Source of the DNA: Chitinophagaceae bacterium
GTDB taxonomy: Bacteria; Bacteroidota; Bacteroidia; Chitinophagales; Chitinophagaceae
Length of the DNA stretch: 64,000 nt
Reading direction: 5' to 3'
Assembly (NCBI GenBank): GCA_016703625.1
Contig: JADJBP010000002.1
Coordinates: forward strand, 620,001 to 684,000
Position numbers and translations under genes: made by a program
The notes under the pieces: model-generated
Databases searched by the model: none
Told to the model about the DNA's origin: nothing
What the model saw: the letters and a program-made list of their open reading frames with translations, nothing else
In this document: in pieces, positions 39,310 to 48,073 of the stretch
Numbering within the stretch: the stretch's first letter is position 1
Layout: the number at the start of each line of letters is the position of its first letter

Positions 39310-40553
39310 TGGATACCATACAACATACCGATATAGTTGTTTTAGGCGGCGGCGCTGCCGGCGTTGCTGCGGCTGTTGCTGCTGCCCGCAAGGGCCTGCG
39401 GGTAATACTGATTGAACGCAATGCCTTTTTGGGCGGTAAAGCAACTGCTGCCGAAGTGGGCACGGTATGCGGTTTATATCATTTCAGTAAAACTGAAAAG
39501 GCAACCTATATTGTAAACGGTTTTGCAAAAGAGTTTGCTGAAAAATTACAGGCTGCATCCAACAGTGCGCCTTTACACGGGCCGGAGGGCTTACACTATT
39601 TACCATATGATGTGGAAGCTTTTAAAAAAAGCTGCCTCGAACTGGTGAACGAAAATAAGATCCAGGTATATTTTAATGCGGTATTGCAACAGGTAACTGT
39701 TGAGCAGCATAAAATAAGATCTGTATCCATCATTGCAGCCGGGAACCCGGTCAACATCCAATTACAGTCACTTATTGATTGCTCAGGCGACAGTATCATT
39801 AGCCAGGCGGCACATTTACCTTTACTTAAAAGTGAAGATTACCAGGCTGCGGCGCAGGTATTTACCATGCAGGGTGTAACCGAAACCAATGAATTTAAAC
39901 TGGGCATGATCATGATGAAGGCATTGAGATCGGCGATAGACAACAACCTGCTGGGTGATTTTTATGACCGCGTTTATATTGTGCAGGGATCCTTAAAAAA
40001 TAATTGTGTTGTTTTAAAGATCGGGATACCCCTTCCCGTTACCTATGCACCCGGTAATTTGCAGGAACTGAGGACCGTTGCCCTCAGCTTTGTGGAGAAC
40101 CTGTCGGGGTATCTGATAACCCATGTAGAAGCTTTTAAAAATGCCGCCATCAAACATATTGCCCCCGAACTGGGTATCCGGATCGGGCAACGCAGCACCG
40201 GCAAATATATACTCATGGAAGAAGATGTTTTGGGTTGCAGGAAATTTGATGATGCCATAGCCAATGCATCCTGGCCCATTGAAATATGGGAACAGGACAG
40301 GCGTGTAAAAATGCGTTATTTTAACCTGGATGACCATTACCAGATCCCGGCCGGTTGTTTACAGTCGAACAGTATCAATAATTTATTTTTTGCCGGCCGC
40401 AATATTTCGGCAACAGATGCGGCCATTGCCAGTGCCCGGGTAATGGGCATTTGTTTACAAACAGGCTATGCTGCCGGCTGCCTGGCTGCAGCCGCTGCCT
40501 TACAACATTCATTACCAGATGCGGTAAAAGACATTCAAAACGAGCAATTGTAA
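39309..40553 (+). CDS. FAD-dependent oxidoreductase
   Basis: 414 aa, intact. The dinucleotide-binding motif is VVLGGGAAGVAAAVAAARKG at residues 10-29, followed by the second-strand acid in VILIERN and LGGKATAAEVG. SLIDCSGDSIIS and the C-terminal NNLFFAGRNISATDAAIASARVMG with TGYAAGCLA are typical of the FAD_oxidored family (PF12831). Substrate unknown. Tight coupling to the acyltransferase (overlapping stop and start) and a 13-bp gap to the ligase suggest it oxidises the carrier-bound or released product. Confidence 0.85.
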   Translation: MDTIQHTDIVVLGGGAAGVAAAVAAARKGLRVILIERNAFLGGKATAAEVGTVCGLYHFSKTEKATYIVNGFAKEFAEKLQAASNSAPLHGPEGLHYLPYDVEAFKKSCLELVNENKIQVYFNAVLQQVTVEQHKIRSVSIIAAGNPVNIQLQSLIDCSGDSIISQAAHLPLLKSEDYQAAAQVFTMQGVTETNEFKLGMIMMKALRSAIDNNLLGDFYDRVYIVQGSLKNNCVVLKIGIPLPVTYAPGNLQELRTVALSFVENLSGYLITHVEAFKNAAIKHIAPELGIRIGQRSTGKYILMEEDVLGCRKFDDAIANASWPIEIWEQDRRVKMRYFNLDDHYQIPAGCLQSNSINNLFFAGRNISATDAAIASARVMGICLQTGYAAGCLAAAAALQHSLPDAVKDIQNEQL

Positions 40554-40566
40554 GTATTTTTGCCCG

Positions 40567-42007
40567 ATGAATGATTTGCCTGTATATGAAATACTGAGAT
40601 CGGCTTCCCGCGATTGGCCCAAAAATCCTGCAGTTTATGATGAGCATGGGGTGATGAACTTCGGTGAATTATTTAAAGAAGCAGAGGAAATGCGCCTGCA
40701 ATTAATGCGTTTAGGCATTAAAGAAGGGATGGGCATTGGCGTAATGGCGGCCAACGGGCGGCATTTCATCATTGGAATTTTTGCGGCGGTTGGCTGCGGG
40801 GCTGCTGTAATGCCCATGTCGCCGCAATTAAAAAGAGCTGAGATCGATGATATTTTACAGGAAGCAAAACTGCATGCGGTCATCGATGACAGGTCATCTA
40901 TTCAGCCGTTGGATACCATTGAAACGGTTATCCCGTTAAAACAGGGTTCTTTCCGCTTTTCATATACCCATATTCATGAATCGGTGGAATTTGCACCCTT
41001 TGTTCATCAACCTGCCTTTATCCGGTTCACTTCCGGCACTACCGGAAAATCGAAAGGCGTCATTGTTTCCCACCGTTCGGTAATTGAAAGAATTGATGCT
41101 GCAAACCTGGGACTTGAACTTGGCCCCGCAGATACTGTTGTGTGGGTATTGCCGATGGCATATCATTTTATGGTATCCGTTATACTGTATGTAAAATTCG
41201 GCGCAGCCATTGCAGTGGCAAGAGATTTCCTGGCAAAAAATATTATTGAGATCACCAACCTGCACACAGGTACTTTATTATATGCATCCCCGGTTCAGAT
41301 CAGGTTACTGGCCAATGATGCGGGCCAGGAACAAATGCCTTCGCTTAAAAAAGCCATCTCTACTTCTGCAGCCATTTCACTGGATGTATGTAAGGCTTTT
41401 AAAGAGCGTTTTAACCTGGATGTAAGCCAGGCTTATGGCATCATTGAAATTGGCTTACCCATGCTGAACTTTGTAAAATCGGCCGAACACCCCGAAGCGG
41501 TAGGTTATGCATTGCCCGGATATACGGTTGATATTTTAGATGAGCACAACGAACCCTTGCCAAACGGCAGCATTGGTAACCTGGGTATTAAGGGCCCCGG
41601 CATGTTTGATGCTTATCTTATACCGCCAACCTTACGAAAAGATGTTTTACAAAACGGGTATTTTTTAACGGCTGATCATGCTTCCAAAACGGATGATGGA
41701 TTAATAAAAATTGAAGGCCGGTCAAGATCTGTTATCAATATTTCCGGCTTAAAGGTTTTCCCGAAGAAGTGGAAGCTGTACTGGAAATGATCCCGGAGAT
41801 CAAACAGGCACGTATCAGCAGCAGTCCGCACCCTTTACTGGGCCAGGTCATTGAAGGCGAAATTGTTTTGCATGAAGGCGAAACCGTTGATGTGGAGGAT
41901 GTTTTATCTTACTGTAAAAAAAGGCTTTCGGCCTTTAAAGCCCCGCAACGTTTGACCATTGTGAAATCTTTGCCGATGACGGGAGTGGGAAAATGCAAAG
42001 GTATTAA
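40567..42007 (+). CDS. AMP-dependent acyl (or aryl/aminoacyl) ligase, two frameshifts
   Basis: About 479 aa after repair, of the ANL superfamily. P-loop FTSGTTGKSKGVIVSHRS; ISQAYGI-type A5 motif as VSQAYGIIEIGLP; hinge region as IKIEGRSRSVINISGLKVFPEEVE. The C-terminal catalytic Lys lies in LPMTGVGKMQRY. Breaks: near 41760 (one C missing in TTTCCCG) and near 41990 (one A missing in GGAAAATG). With repair the protein ends at 42007. It should activate an acid and load it on the ACP of this cluster. The substrate pocket residues do not tell me which acid. Confidence 0.85.
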
Positions 42008-42012
42008 AAGGT

Positions 42013-42092
42013 TAATTGGTTTATATGTTAATACGTTAATCCGTTAATTAGTTAATCTGTTAATACGTAAATCCGTTAATTCGTAAATCAAC
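42013..42092. repeat. Degenerate 8- to 9-bp repeat array (GTTAATNC)
   Basis: About eight head-to-tail copies of a GTTAATNC/CGTAAATC-like unit follow the ligase gene, for example GTTAATACGTTAATCCGTTAAT. The same word pair occurs near the tRNA at 14116-14205. No function is evident; it lies between convergent transcripts. Confidence 0.65.
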
Positions 42093-42133
42093 AGGAACAT
42101 TTGTTTGTTTACCGTATTTATATTGTTTTTACT

Positions 42134-42829
42134 TTAGCCCTTTGAGCTTAGCTCTTTGGCTTTCTCATAGATCACAATATTCATGAGGATCAGCAGCATG
42201 CCATAAAAAACATCTTCAAATGGAATAGTATGGATACGGATGCCCAGGTTTTCGGCATCATTGTATAATACTACAGGAATAGCCGTGAGGAATCCATTTA
42301 CCACCAGGAAGGGAATTAAGCAGATGGCGTATGATATTAAAAATGAAACAGCATCAAATCCTTTAAAAAATTCCCTGAATAAATAAAGGGTCAGTATAAA
42401 AAATCCGGTAATAATAAATGTCCAGCCGGTATATAATTTGTCAAAATAAATTATCCCGGCGATCAATAACATAACAGCTATTATTTGTAAGATCCGGTCG
42501 GCCATTTTTTTATTGACCAGGTTTGGGAAATAACTTCTTACACAGGCATAAATAAACACACAGCAATAAGGTACAATAAAAAAGAAAAGGACCTCTTCTA
42601 TGGGCAGGTTGTTCAATTTTATTCCGGTGATGTATTCCTCATTAAAACGCCACACGCCTTCTGATGTAAAATAAATATCCCAAAAGATATACAATAATGC
42701 CGGGATGAACATGGATGGAAACAGGTATTTCCAGTTTTTATAAAAGGCCACTTTTTTATCAAAGCTCAAAGCCAGTGGGCCTGCCAGGGATGCAGCAAGT
42801 ATCAGGAAATATGTGTAGTGAGGATTCAA
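42134..42829 (-). CDS. Lycopene cyclase-domain protein (CrtYcd type)
   Basis: 231 aa with about seven membrane helices in two homologous halves. Each half carries the heterodimeric-cyclase motif, LPIEEVLFFFIVPY and IPFEDVFYGMLLIL (PxE(E/D) followed by a hydrophobic helix). In actinobacteria the halves are separate CrtYc and CrtYd; here they are fused, as in other Bacteroidota and fungi. It closes a beta-ionone ring on lycopene in the cytoplasmic membrane. It is the last gene of the minus-strand carotenoid run, separated from crtZ by a long inverted repeat. Confidence 0.9.
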   Translation of the reverse strand: MNPHYTYFLILAASLAGPLALSFDKKVAFYKNWKYLFPSMFIPALLYIFWDIYFTSEGVWRFNEEYITGIKLNNLPIEEVLFFFIVPYCCVFIYACVRSYFPNLVNKKMADRILQIIAVMLLIAGIIYFDKLYTGWTFIITGFFILTLYLFREFFKGFDAVSFLISYAICLIPFLVVNGFLTAIPVVLYNDAENLGIRIHTIPFEDVFYGMLLILMNIVIYEKAKELSSKG

Positions 42830-42850
42830 TGTTCAACAGGTTAAAAATTT

Positions 42851-42934
42851 GTCAGCCTGAGCCTCGGGTCGAAGGCGGGGTTGAGAAGTAAAATGGTATA
42901 CATTATATACCGCCTTCGACAGGCTCAGGCTGAC
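42851..42934. repeat. Long inverted repeat between the lycopene cyclase and crtZ genes
   Basis: GTCAGCCTGAGCCT and TCGAAGGCGG (42851-42877) are mirrored by CCGCCTTCGA and AGGCTCAGGCTGAC (42910-42934), with only 1-3 bases unmatched in the middle of the arms and a 32-bp loop. This word is a repeat family that I associate with intergenic regions in Bacteroidota. It can form a stem of about 24 bp and might attenuate transcription into the cyclase gene. Confidence 0.75.
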
Positions 42935-42978
42935 AGTAAATTTATTAAAGTGTACTCAAAAAAAACAAATTAAACAAT

Positions 42979-43497
42979 TCAGGCCGAAACTGTTTCTGTA
43001 ATACCAACCTGTTTGGCATTTCTTTTTTTATCGGCCCTGACCTTATCCCAGTACTTTTTGTTTACCCAAAGCATACCGAAACTTTCACCTTCTTCCTTAT
43101 CCAGGTGTTTATGATGCATTTTATGTGACCAGCGCAGGGCCCGTACATAGGTGTTGTTGCTGCGGCTGAACCATTTAAAGCGCTGGTGAATGATCACTTC
43201 ATGCACCAAAAAATAGGCAAGGCCATATAAAGTAAACCCTGCACCGATGGAGATCATCCAGTATTGTTTATAAATAACACCAAACATAATAAGTAACCAG
43301 CTGGGTATGGCAAAAATGAGAAAGAAGGCATCGTTCTTTTCAAAAAAACCGGGTTCCTTCTGGTGATGGTCTTTATGCAGGTACCAGCCTACGCCATGCA
43401 TTACATAGCGATGCAGCCACCACGTAAACCCTTCCATTAAAATGAAAGTGACCAGTGTAATCCCTATGTATAAAAACCAATTCATCAGAAACATCAT
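42979..43497 (-). CDS. crtZ: Beta-carotene 3-hydroxylase (CrtZ), sterol desaturase superfamily
   Basis: 172 aa, intact. Four membrane segments and the di-iron histidine boxes in order: HRYVMHG, HKDHH, HEVIIHQR and HKMHHKH. Length and motifs fit bacterial CrtZ, which hydroxylates beta-rings at C3. It lies 5 bp downstream of the CruF gene and is surely in the same transcript. If only one end of the carotenoid is cyclised it will add a single ring hydroxyl. Confidence 0.93.
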   Translation of the reverse strand: MMFLMNWFLYIGITLVTFILMEGFTWWLHRYVMHGVGWYLHKDHHQKEPGFFEKNDAFFLIFAIPSWLLIMFGVIYKQYWMISIGAGFTLYGLAYFLVHEVIIHQRFKWFSRSNNTYVRALRWSHKMHHKHLDKEEGESFGMLWVNKKYWDKVRADKKRNAKQVGITETVSA

Positions 43498-43502
43498 ACA
43501 TT

Positions 43503-44225
43503 TTAATTCAAAAACGTGCGCAATAATAAAAAGAACATGAGTTGAATGAGTAACAAATTTACAGCGAATTTGTTTTGTTTATTAAATTTTGTAAAATGAA
43601 ATACAGATAATAATACCAAACTGACCACAAACCAGCATAAATAGTTGAATATCGGAATGGTACCATCACCACCCCATGTCCAATAACCCAGTTTTACGGC
43701 CACCGGCTCCATCAGCCAGTCGAAAAAAACGGCCAGCGTAGCGCCATCAATGATCACCGACAGGGCCTTTAATGCCAGGGGAGTTTTGCCGGTATCGGCA
43801 GCGATCCGGTTAATGGCTTTCATCAATAAGGTATGTATAGCGATACCGCAACAGTAAATGATGATGAACCAGTTGATGCCGATCAGCAGGGGTACGTTCA
43901 TTACCTGGCTGCCCAGTACACTGCCATAGGTATAATCTCCAAAAAGAATACCGGTGTTAATTCCGACCATTTCTACTGCAACGCCAATAACAAAACAGGT
44001 AAATACAAAAAGAAAGAAATATATATTTTTCTCCTGCTGTGTCCAAACCAGCAATGCAAAAGACAATAATAAATTAAAGGGGGTGGCTGCCAGGAAAAAG
44101 GTTTTATCAAAAAACAATAACCCTGTCAAACCTATAGTATGAAACAAAACAGCAATAGCTGTGGCGATCTCAAATTTAGTGAACCTGTTTAACACGAAAT
44201 ATTTTTTTTCGGCTGAGCTGATCAA
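43503..44225 (-). CDS. cruF: Carotenoid 1,2-hydratase CruF
   Basis: 240 aa with seven predicted helices. The conserved family segments VEMVGINTGILFGDYTYG and the repeated acidic motif DWLMEPVAVKLGYWTW are clear. CruF adds water to the psi end of lycopene or gamma-carotene to give a 1'-hydroxy end group. The best start is TTG at 44225, overlapping the stop of the idi gene by 4 bp; no ATG is available nearby. Together with the CrtD-like desaturase it makes a 1'-hydroxy-3',4'-didehydro end group. Confidence 0.88.
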   Translation of the reverse strand: MISSAEKKYFVLNRFTKFEIATAIAVLFHTIGLTGLLFFDKTFFLAATPFNLLLSFALLVWTQQEKNIYFFLFVFTCFVIGVAVEMVGINTGILFGDYTYGSVLGSQVMNVPLLIGINWFIIIYCCGIAIHTLLMKAINRIAADTGKTPLALKALSVIIDGATLAVFFDWLMEPVAVKLGYWTWGGDGTIPIFNYLCWFVVSLVLLSVFHFTKFNKQNKFAVNLLLIQLMFFLLLRTFLN

Positions 44226-44741
44226 TTGGAAGCCTTTTCAAGATACGCTTCCATTTTTGGAAATGCAATTTTAAACCATTCGGTATATTTCTGCGGATGG
44301 GAATGAATTGAATTTTTGATCTCTTCAACCGGTTTAAAACAATAATCACTCACTTCTTCAGCATTGGGTGTTATCGTACCGTTGTAGGTGCCCACAAAAA
44401 CATGGTCAAACTCATGCTCGGTAAGTCCATTATCGAAAGGCGCCCTGTAAATAAAATCAAATGCTTTTTTTAAATGGGTATTAAAACCCATTTCTTCCTG
44501 CAAACGGGACTGTGCTGCGGTTAAAGTTTCCTCCCCTGGTTTGGGATGGCTGCAACAGGCATTTGTCCATAAGCCGGCGCTGTGGTATTTTTTATCAGCT
44601 CTTTTCTGCAACAGTATTTCTCCTTTTTCATTAAACACAAAAACGCTGAAAGCCCTGTGCAGCAGGGCTTTTTTGATGAACTTCCATTTTTTCCATGGTG
44701 CCCGTTTGCACATCATGTTCATTGACCAGAATAACTTCCAT
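44222..44741 (-). CDS. idi: Isopentenyl-diphosphate delta-isomerase type I, frameshift near N-terminus
   Basis: About 173 aa. Start chosen at the ATG at 44741, 9 bp after AGGAGGT, a textbook Shine-Dalgarno sequence that is rare in this phylum; the text then reads MEVILVNEHDVQTG and MEKMEVHQK. A run of six A at about 44671-44676 breaks the frame; with one A fewer it joins to ALLHRAFSVFVFN. The Nudix-like core has LWTNACCSHPKPGE (catalytic Cys) and RLQEEMGF, and the acidic TEHEFDHVF (catalytic Glu). It balances IPP and DMAPP for carotenoid synthesis. Confidence 0.92.
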
Positions 44742-44755
44742 ACATGCTTTACCTC

Positions 44756-45593
44756 CTAATATAAATTGAATTGGCTTCTTAATCCTGCTTTAGCTACAAT
44801 ATAGGCTTTGCCATAATTGGGTATCCGGATACGTTGTTCCATGATATTGGCAGGTGCGGTACGTTTTATTTTTTTAAACAGCGACAGGTAGTATTTATAG
44901 GCTACATATACCCCAAACCTTGCTTTGGCAGGTAAATTCAATATCCCTTCATACGCATTTTCAAAATCAGCGGCGATATCATCCTCGATCTGTTTTTTCA
45001 TGCAGGATGTAAAGTTTGTAAAATCCACTTCCGGGAAATAGGACCTGTTCAACTGTTCATAATCGGCTTTCACATCCCGTAAAAAATTAACTTTCTGAAA
45101 TGCTGCGCCCAATGCCTGTGCTGATGGCTTCAGGTCGTTATACATATTTTTATCCCCTTCACAAAAAACATAGAGGCACATCAGTCCCACTACTTCGGCA
45201 CTGCCATAAATATATTCTTTATAGCCATTGCTGTTATATTCCGTTTTGCTGAGATCCATTTCCATACTGCTGAAAAATGCTTCGATCAGGTCATGGGAAA
45301 TATTATAATCCCTCACCGTTATCTGGAAACTGTGCAGGATGGGGTTCAGGCTGATACCCCTCTCGATGGCAGCATAGGTATCTTTTTTAAACTCAGTGAG
45401 CAGTTCTTCTTTTTTTATACTGGTGAAAAGTATCCACGATCTCATCTGCAAACCGTACAAATCCATAAATATTATAGATCGGCGTTCGCAGTTCGGGATG
45501 CAGCAACTTAATAGCGCTGCTGAAAGAAGTACTGTACTTCTCGGTTACAGCTTTGCTGCACTGCTGACTAACATCATGGAAAAGTTTAATCAT
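44756..45593 (-). CDS. crtB: Phytoene synthase, frameshifted
   Basis: About 279 aa after repair. The first aspartate motif is FADEIVDTF near residue 50 and the second is FLRDVKADYEQLNRSYFP. STSFSSAIKLL and YGSAEVVGLMCLYVF are also conserved. The frame breaks at about 45412-45418, where seven A follow the Tyr codon; with six, QYKKEELLTEF continues. It joins two GGPP to phytoene, the committed carotenoid step. It ends 15 bp before idi and starts about 120 bp after the crtI stop. Confidence 0.92.
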
Positions 45594-45714
45594 TTCCTTT
45601 TACAAATTTCGTTTTTAATTACTATATGGTTTTTAACGCGTATGCTAAAATACAGTATTTCCTATTGCCGTAGTTCTTAAAACTTTCATATAACAGCTTA
45701 AAAAAATATCTTAA

Positions 45715-47231
45715 TTATCCATAGTACTTTGTTGCTTCTTTGGCAACAACCTCCCCGCTGATAAGGCTGGGTGGCACACCCGGACCGGGAACTGTAAGTT
45801 GGCCGGTGTAAAATAAGTTTTTTATTTTAATACTCCTGCAGGCAGGCTTTAAATTTGCTGTTTGCATTAAAGTATTTGCCAATCCGTAAGCATTTCCTTT
45901 AAAGGAATTATAATCATGTATAAAATCACTAACGGAGTAGGATCTTTTATAAATGATCGATCCCTTTATATTTTGCCCCGTATATTTTTCAAACCGGTCC
46001 AGTATTTTTTCAAAATATCTTTCTCTCAGTTCTTCGGTATCGCCTTGTAAACCGGTGGCAACCGGGATTAAAAAAAACATATTCTCCTGCCCGGCCGGTG
46101 CAACTGTTTCATCAGTTACAGAAGGGGTACAAACATAAAACAAGGGATCAACGGGCCATTGTTTTGATGTATAGATCTCTTTGCCATGTATCTCAAAATC
46201 GCTGTCGAAAAACAGGGAGTGGTGTAAAACGCCTTCCAGTTTTTTATCGAGGCCAACATAATATAATAAACAACTGGGTGCCATTATCCGTTTTTCCCAG
46301 TACTTGTCACTGTACCTTCTGCAGTTTTGCGGCAGCAGTTTGGTTTCAATGAAATGATAATCTGCTGCACCTATAACCACATCTGCTTTCAAAGAATTGG
46401 TCCCGATGGCTGACCGGTGAGCAATTGGCAATTGGCAATTACTTCCACTGCCTTACCCTTTTCAACTTTTATTTCACATACATCACTGTTGAAAATAAAT
46501 TTTACGCCCAGTTCTTCTGCAACGCTGAACATCCCTTCCACAATTTTATACATGCCTTCGTGCGGGTACCAGGTACCGAGTTTGATATCAGCATAATTCA
46601 TCAGGCTGTACAGGGCCGGTGTATTTTCGGGCAAAGCGCCCAAAAACAAAACCGGGAACTCAAGCAATTGCTGCAGTTTTGGGTTTTTAAAATGTTTGCT
46701 GATGTGTTTTTTCATGGAAGTGAACACATCCAGTTTAAAAACACCTTTCACCAATTCCCAATCCAGGAATTCGGTATAAGACTGTCCTGGTTTATGCACC
46801 AGCTTATTAATTCCCACTTCGTATTTGTAAACCGCTTCTTTCATAAAGCTGTCCAGCATACTGCCACTGCCCGGTTCAATATTTTCAAATAACTTTTTCA
46901 GCGCTTCGTAATCAGCCGGAATATCCATCGGTGCATCTTTCCCTCCGGGGGCCTGTGGCCAGTAAACACGGTAGGATGGATCCAGCCTGTCGAGCTTATA
47001 ATAATCCGAAACCTTTTTTCCAAAACTGTTAAAAAATCTTTCAAACACTTCCGGCATCCAGTACCAGCTTGGCCCCATATCAAAAATGAAACCGGCTTCC
47101 TTCAGCTGCCTGGCTCGTCCGCCGGGTGTAGACTGTTTTTCAAGAACCGTTACATGCCATCCTGCTTTAGCCATAAAACAGGCTGCAGATAAACCTGCAA
47201 AACCGCTTCCTATAATTACTGCTTTTTTCAA
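45715..47231 (-). CDS. crtI: Phytoene desaturase CrtI, frame broken at a heptamer repeat
   Basis: About 505 aa after repair. FAD motif VIIGSGFAGLSAACFMAKAGW at the start, then FIFDMGPSWYWMPEVFERFF; C-terminus NLFYTGQLTVPGPGVPPSLISGEVV, all CrtI-type. The frame is lost in EVIANCQLLTG, exactly at two copies of ATTGCCA plus a partial third (46424-46441). One further heptamer, or one base, restores the frame into PIAHRSAIGTNSLKADVVIGAADYHF. The resulting loop is about 12 residues longer than I expect for the family, which suggests that the repeat expanded inside the gene. It desaturates phytoene to lycopene. Confidence 0.9.
46424..46441. repeat. Heptanucleotide repeat inside crtI
   Basis: On the coding (minus) strand: ATTGCCA twice, then ATTGC. 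The unit length is not a multiple of three, so copy-number change shifts the reading frame. With three full copies the two halves of crtI are in frame; with the present two they are not. Confidence 0.6.
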
Positions 47232-47291
47232 TCTGCTAAAATACGGTATTGCCTGTTATCGTAATCAGTACCGGTGGGTATTATTTCTACA

Positions 47292-47792
47292 CTAAAACCT
47301 GGTTAATTGCTGCTTTAATAATTTACGTGCAAAATGTATCCTGCTTTTGATGGTACCCAGCGGTTCCGAAAGGATATCAGCTATCTCATGATATTTGTAT
47401 CCTTCAAAATATAACTCAAAAGGGCTTTTAAAAATTTCCGGTAATTGATGAACCGCTTCTTTGATCTCTTTCATAGAAAGGTTGGTTTCTGCGGTATTTG
47501 CCGTTGTAAACTGGTTATAGTCCAGTAAAAAATCATTGGGTGTATTATCAAAGATCGTGTTCTGCCTTGCGCTGCGCCGGTAATTGTTGATGAATATATT
47601 ACGCATGATGGTGTACATCCATGCTTTTATATTGGTTCCGGAATGGTATTTTTCCCGGTTGGCCAATGCCCGGTATAAGGTTTCCTGGATAAGGTCTTTT
47701 GCAGATTCCATATCCCTGGTCAAAGTCATGGCAAATGGCTTTAAATATTCTGAATTACTGATCAGTGATTGGTTGAATTCGACTGTTGACAT
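47292..47792 (-). CDS. ECF-type RNA polymerase sigma factor
   Basis: 166 aa, intact. Sigma region 2 is ALTRDMESAKDLIQETLYRAL-like (residues about 22-45, with AWMYTIMRNIFINNYRR as region 2.4) and region 4 is PFELYFEGYKYHEIADIL followed by GTIKSRIHFARKLLKQQL. No anti-sigma gene is adjacent. It is the first gene before crtI (61 bp), so it probably heads the carotenoid unit. Its upstream region is dense in TGTTTA/TAAACA half-sites, possible targets of the CarH-like regulator next to it. Light-induced ECF factors controlling carotenoids are known from other bacteria. Confidence 0.88.
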   Translation of the reverse strand: MSTVEFNQSLISNSEYLKPFAMTLTRDMESAKDLIQETLYRALANREKYHSGTNIKAWMYTIMRNIFINNYRRSARQNTIFDNTPNDFLLDYNQFTTANTAETNLSMKEIKEAVHQLPEIFKSPFELYFEGYKYHEIADILSEPLGTIKSRIHFARKLLKQQLTRF

Positions 47793-47798
47793 ATCTTT

Positions 47799-47885
47799 TT
47801 GTTTAACTAATAAAACATAAAGCTAAACAAAATGTTTGATAAAATTGTCTTTTTTGTTTAATTTTTTTAAATAAACATTAAACAG
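47799..47885 (-). promoter_or_regulatory. Cluster of TGTTTA/TAAACA half-sites upstream of the sigma factor
   Basis: Five half-sites in 87 bp: TTGTTTAA at 47799, the palindrome TAAACAAAATGTTTG at 47824-47838, TTGTTTAA at 47854, TAAACA at 47872 and TTAAACAG at 47878. A TTGTTTAA word is also present at 48993-49000, 43 bp upstream of the carH-like start. The shared word in both promoters makes it a candidate operator for the MerR/CarH protein. The AT-rich background weakens the case. Confidence 0.45.
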
Positions 47886-47931
47886 ACTGAAAACCAAATG
47901 ATTAGTGATGCTGAAAATTAAATCCAACCGA

Positions 47932-48047
47932 ACTCTCATTTGGACGATAGGAAAATCTGAAATAAAACAGTTAGATTTCTCTCCCGATTATCGGGATCGA
48001 AATGACAAAAACAAATGGACTGTCATGTCGACGATAGGAGACATCTG
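47932..48047. repeat. Three copies of a TCATTTCGA...GGAGAAATCT element
   Basis: Copies at 47932-47958 (plus, degenerate), 47972-48006 (minus, with TCCCGATTATCGGGA at its core) and 48020-48047 (plus). Each has the frame TGTCATTTCGAC, a short middle, then GGAGAAATCT. I know this word as a dispersed intergenic repeat in Bacteroidota. Otherwise the 280-bp gap 47793-48073 holds only the half-sites listed separately. Confidence 0.55.
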
Positions 48048-48073
48048 TAACTGATACCGGATCTAAGATCCGG

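Noticed and set aside
40567..42007. A firefly-luciferase-like or acetyl-CoA synthetase assignment for the AMP ligase.
   Set aside because: Only general ANL motifs are visible; nothing in the sequence fixes the substrate, so the call is kept general.
42013..42092. Replication origin or iteron array suggested by the AT-rich repeats.
   Set aside because: Units are degenerate and of uneven length, there is no DnaA or Rep gene and no DnaA-box cluster nearby.
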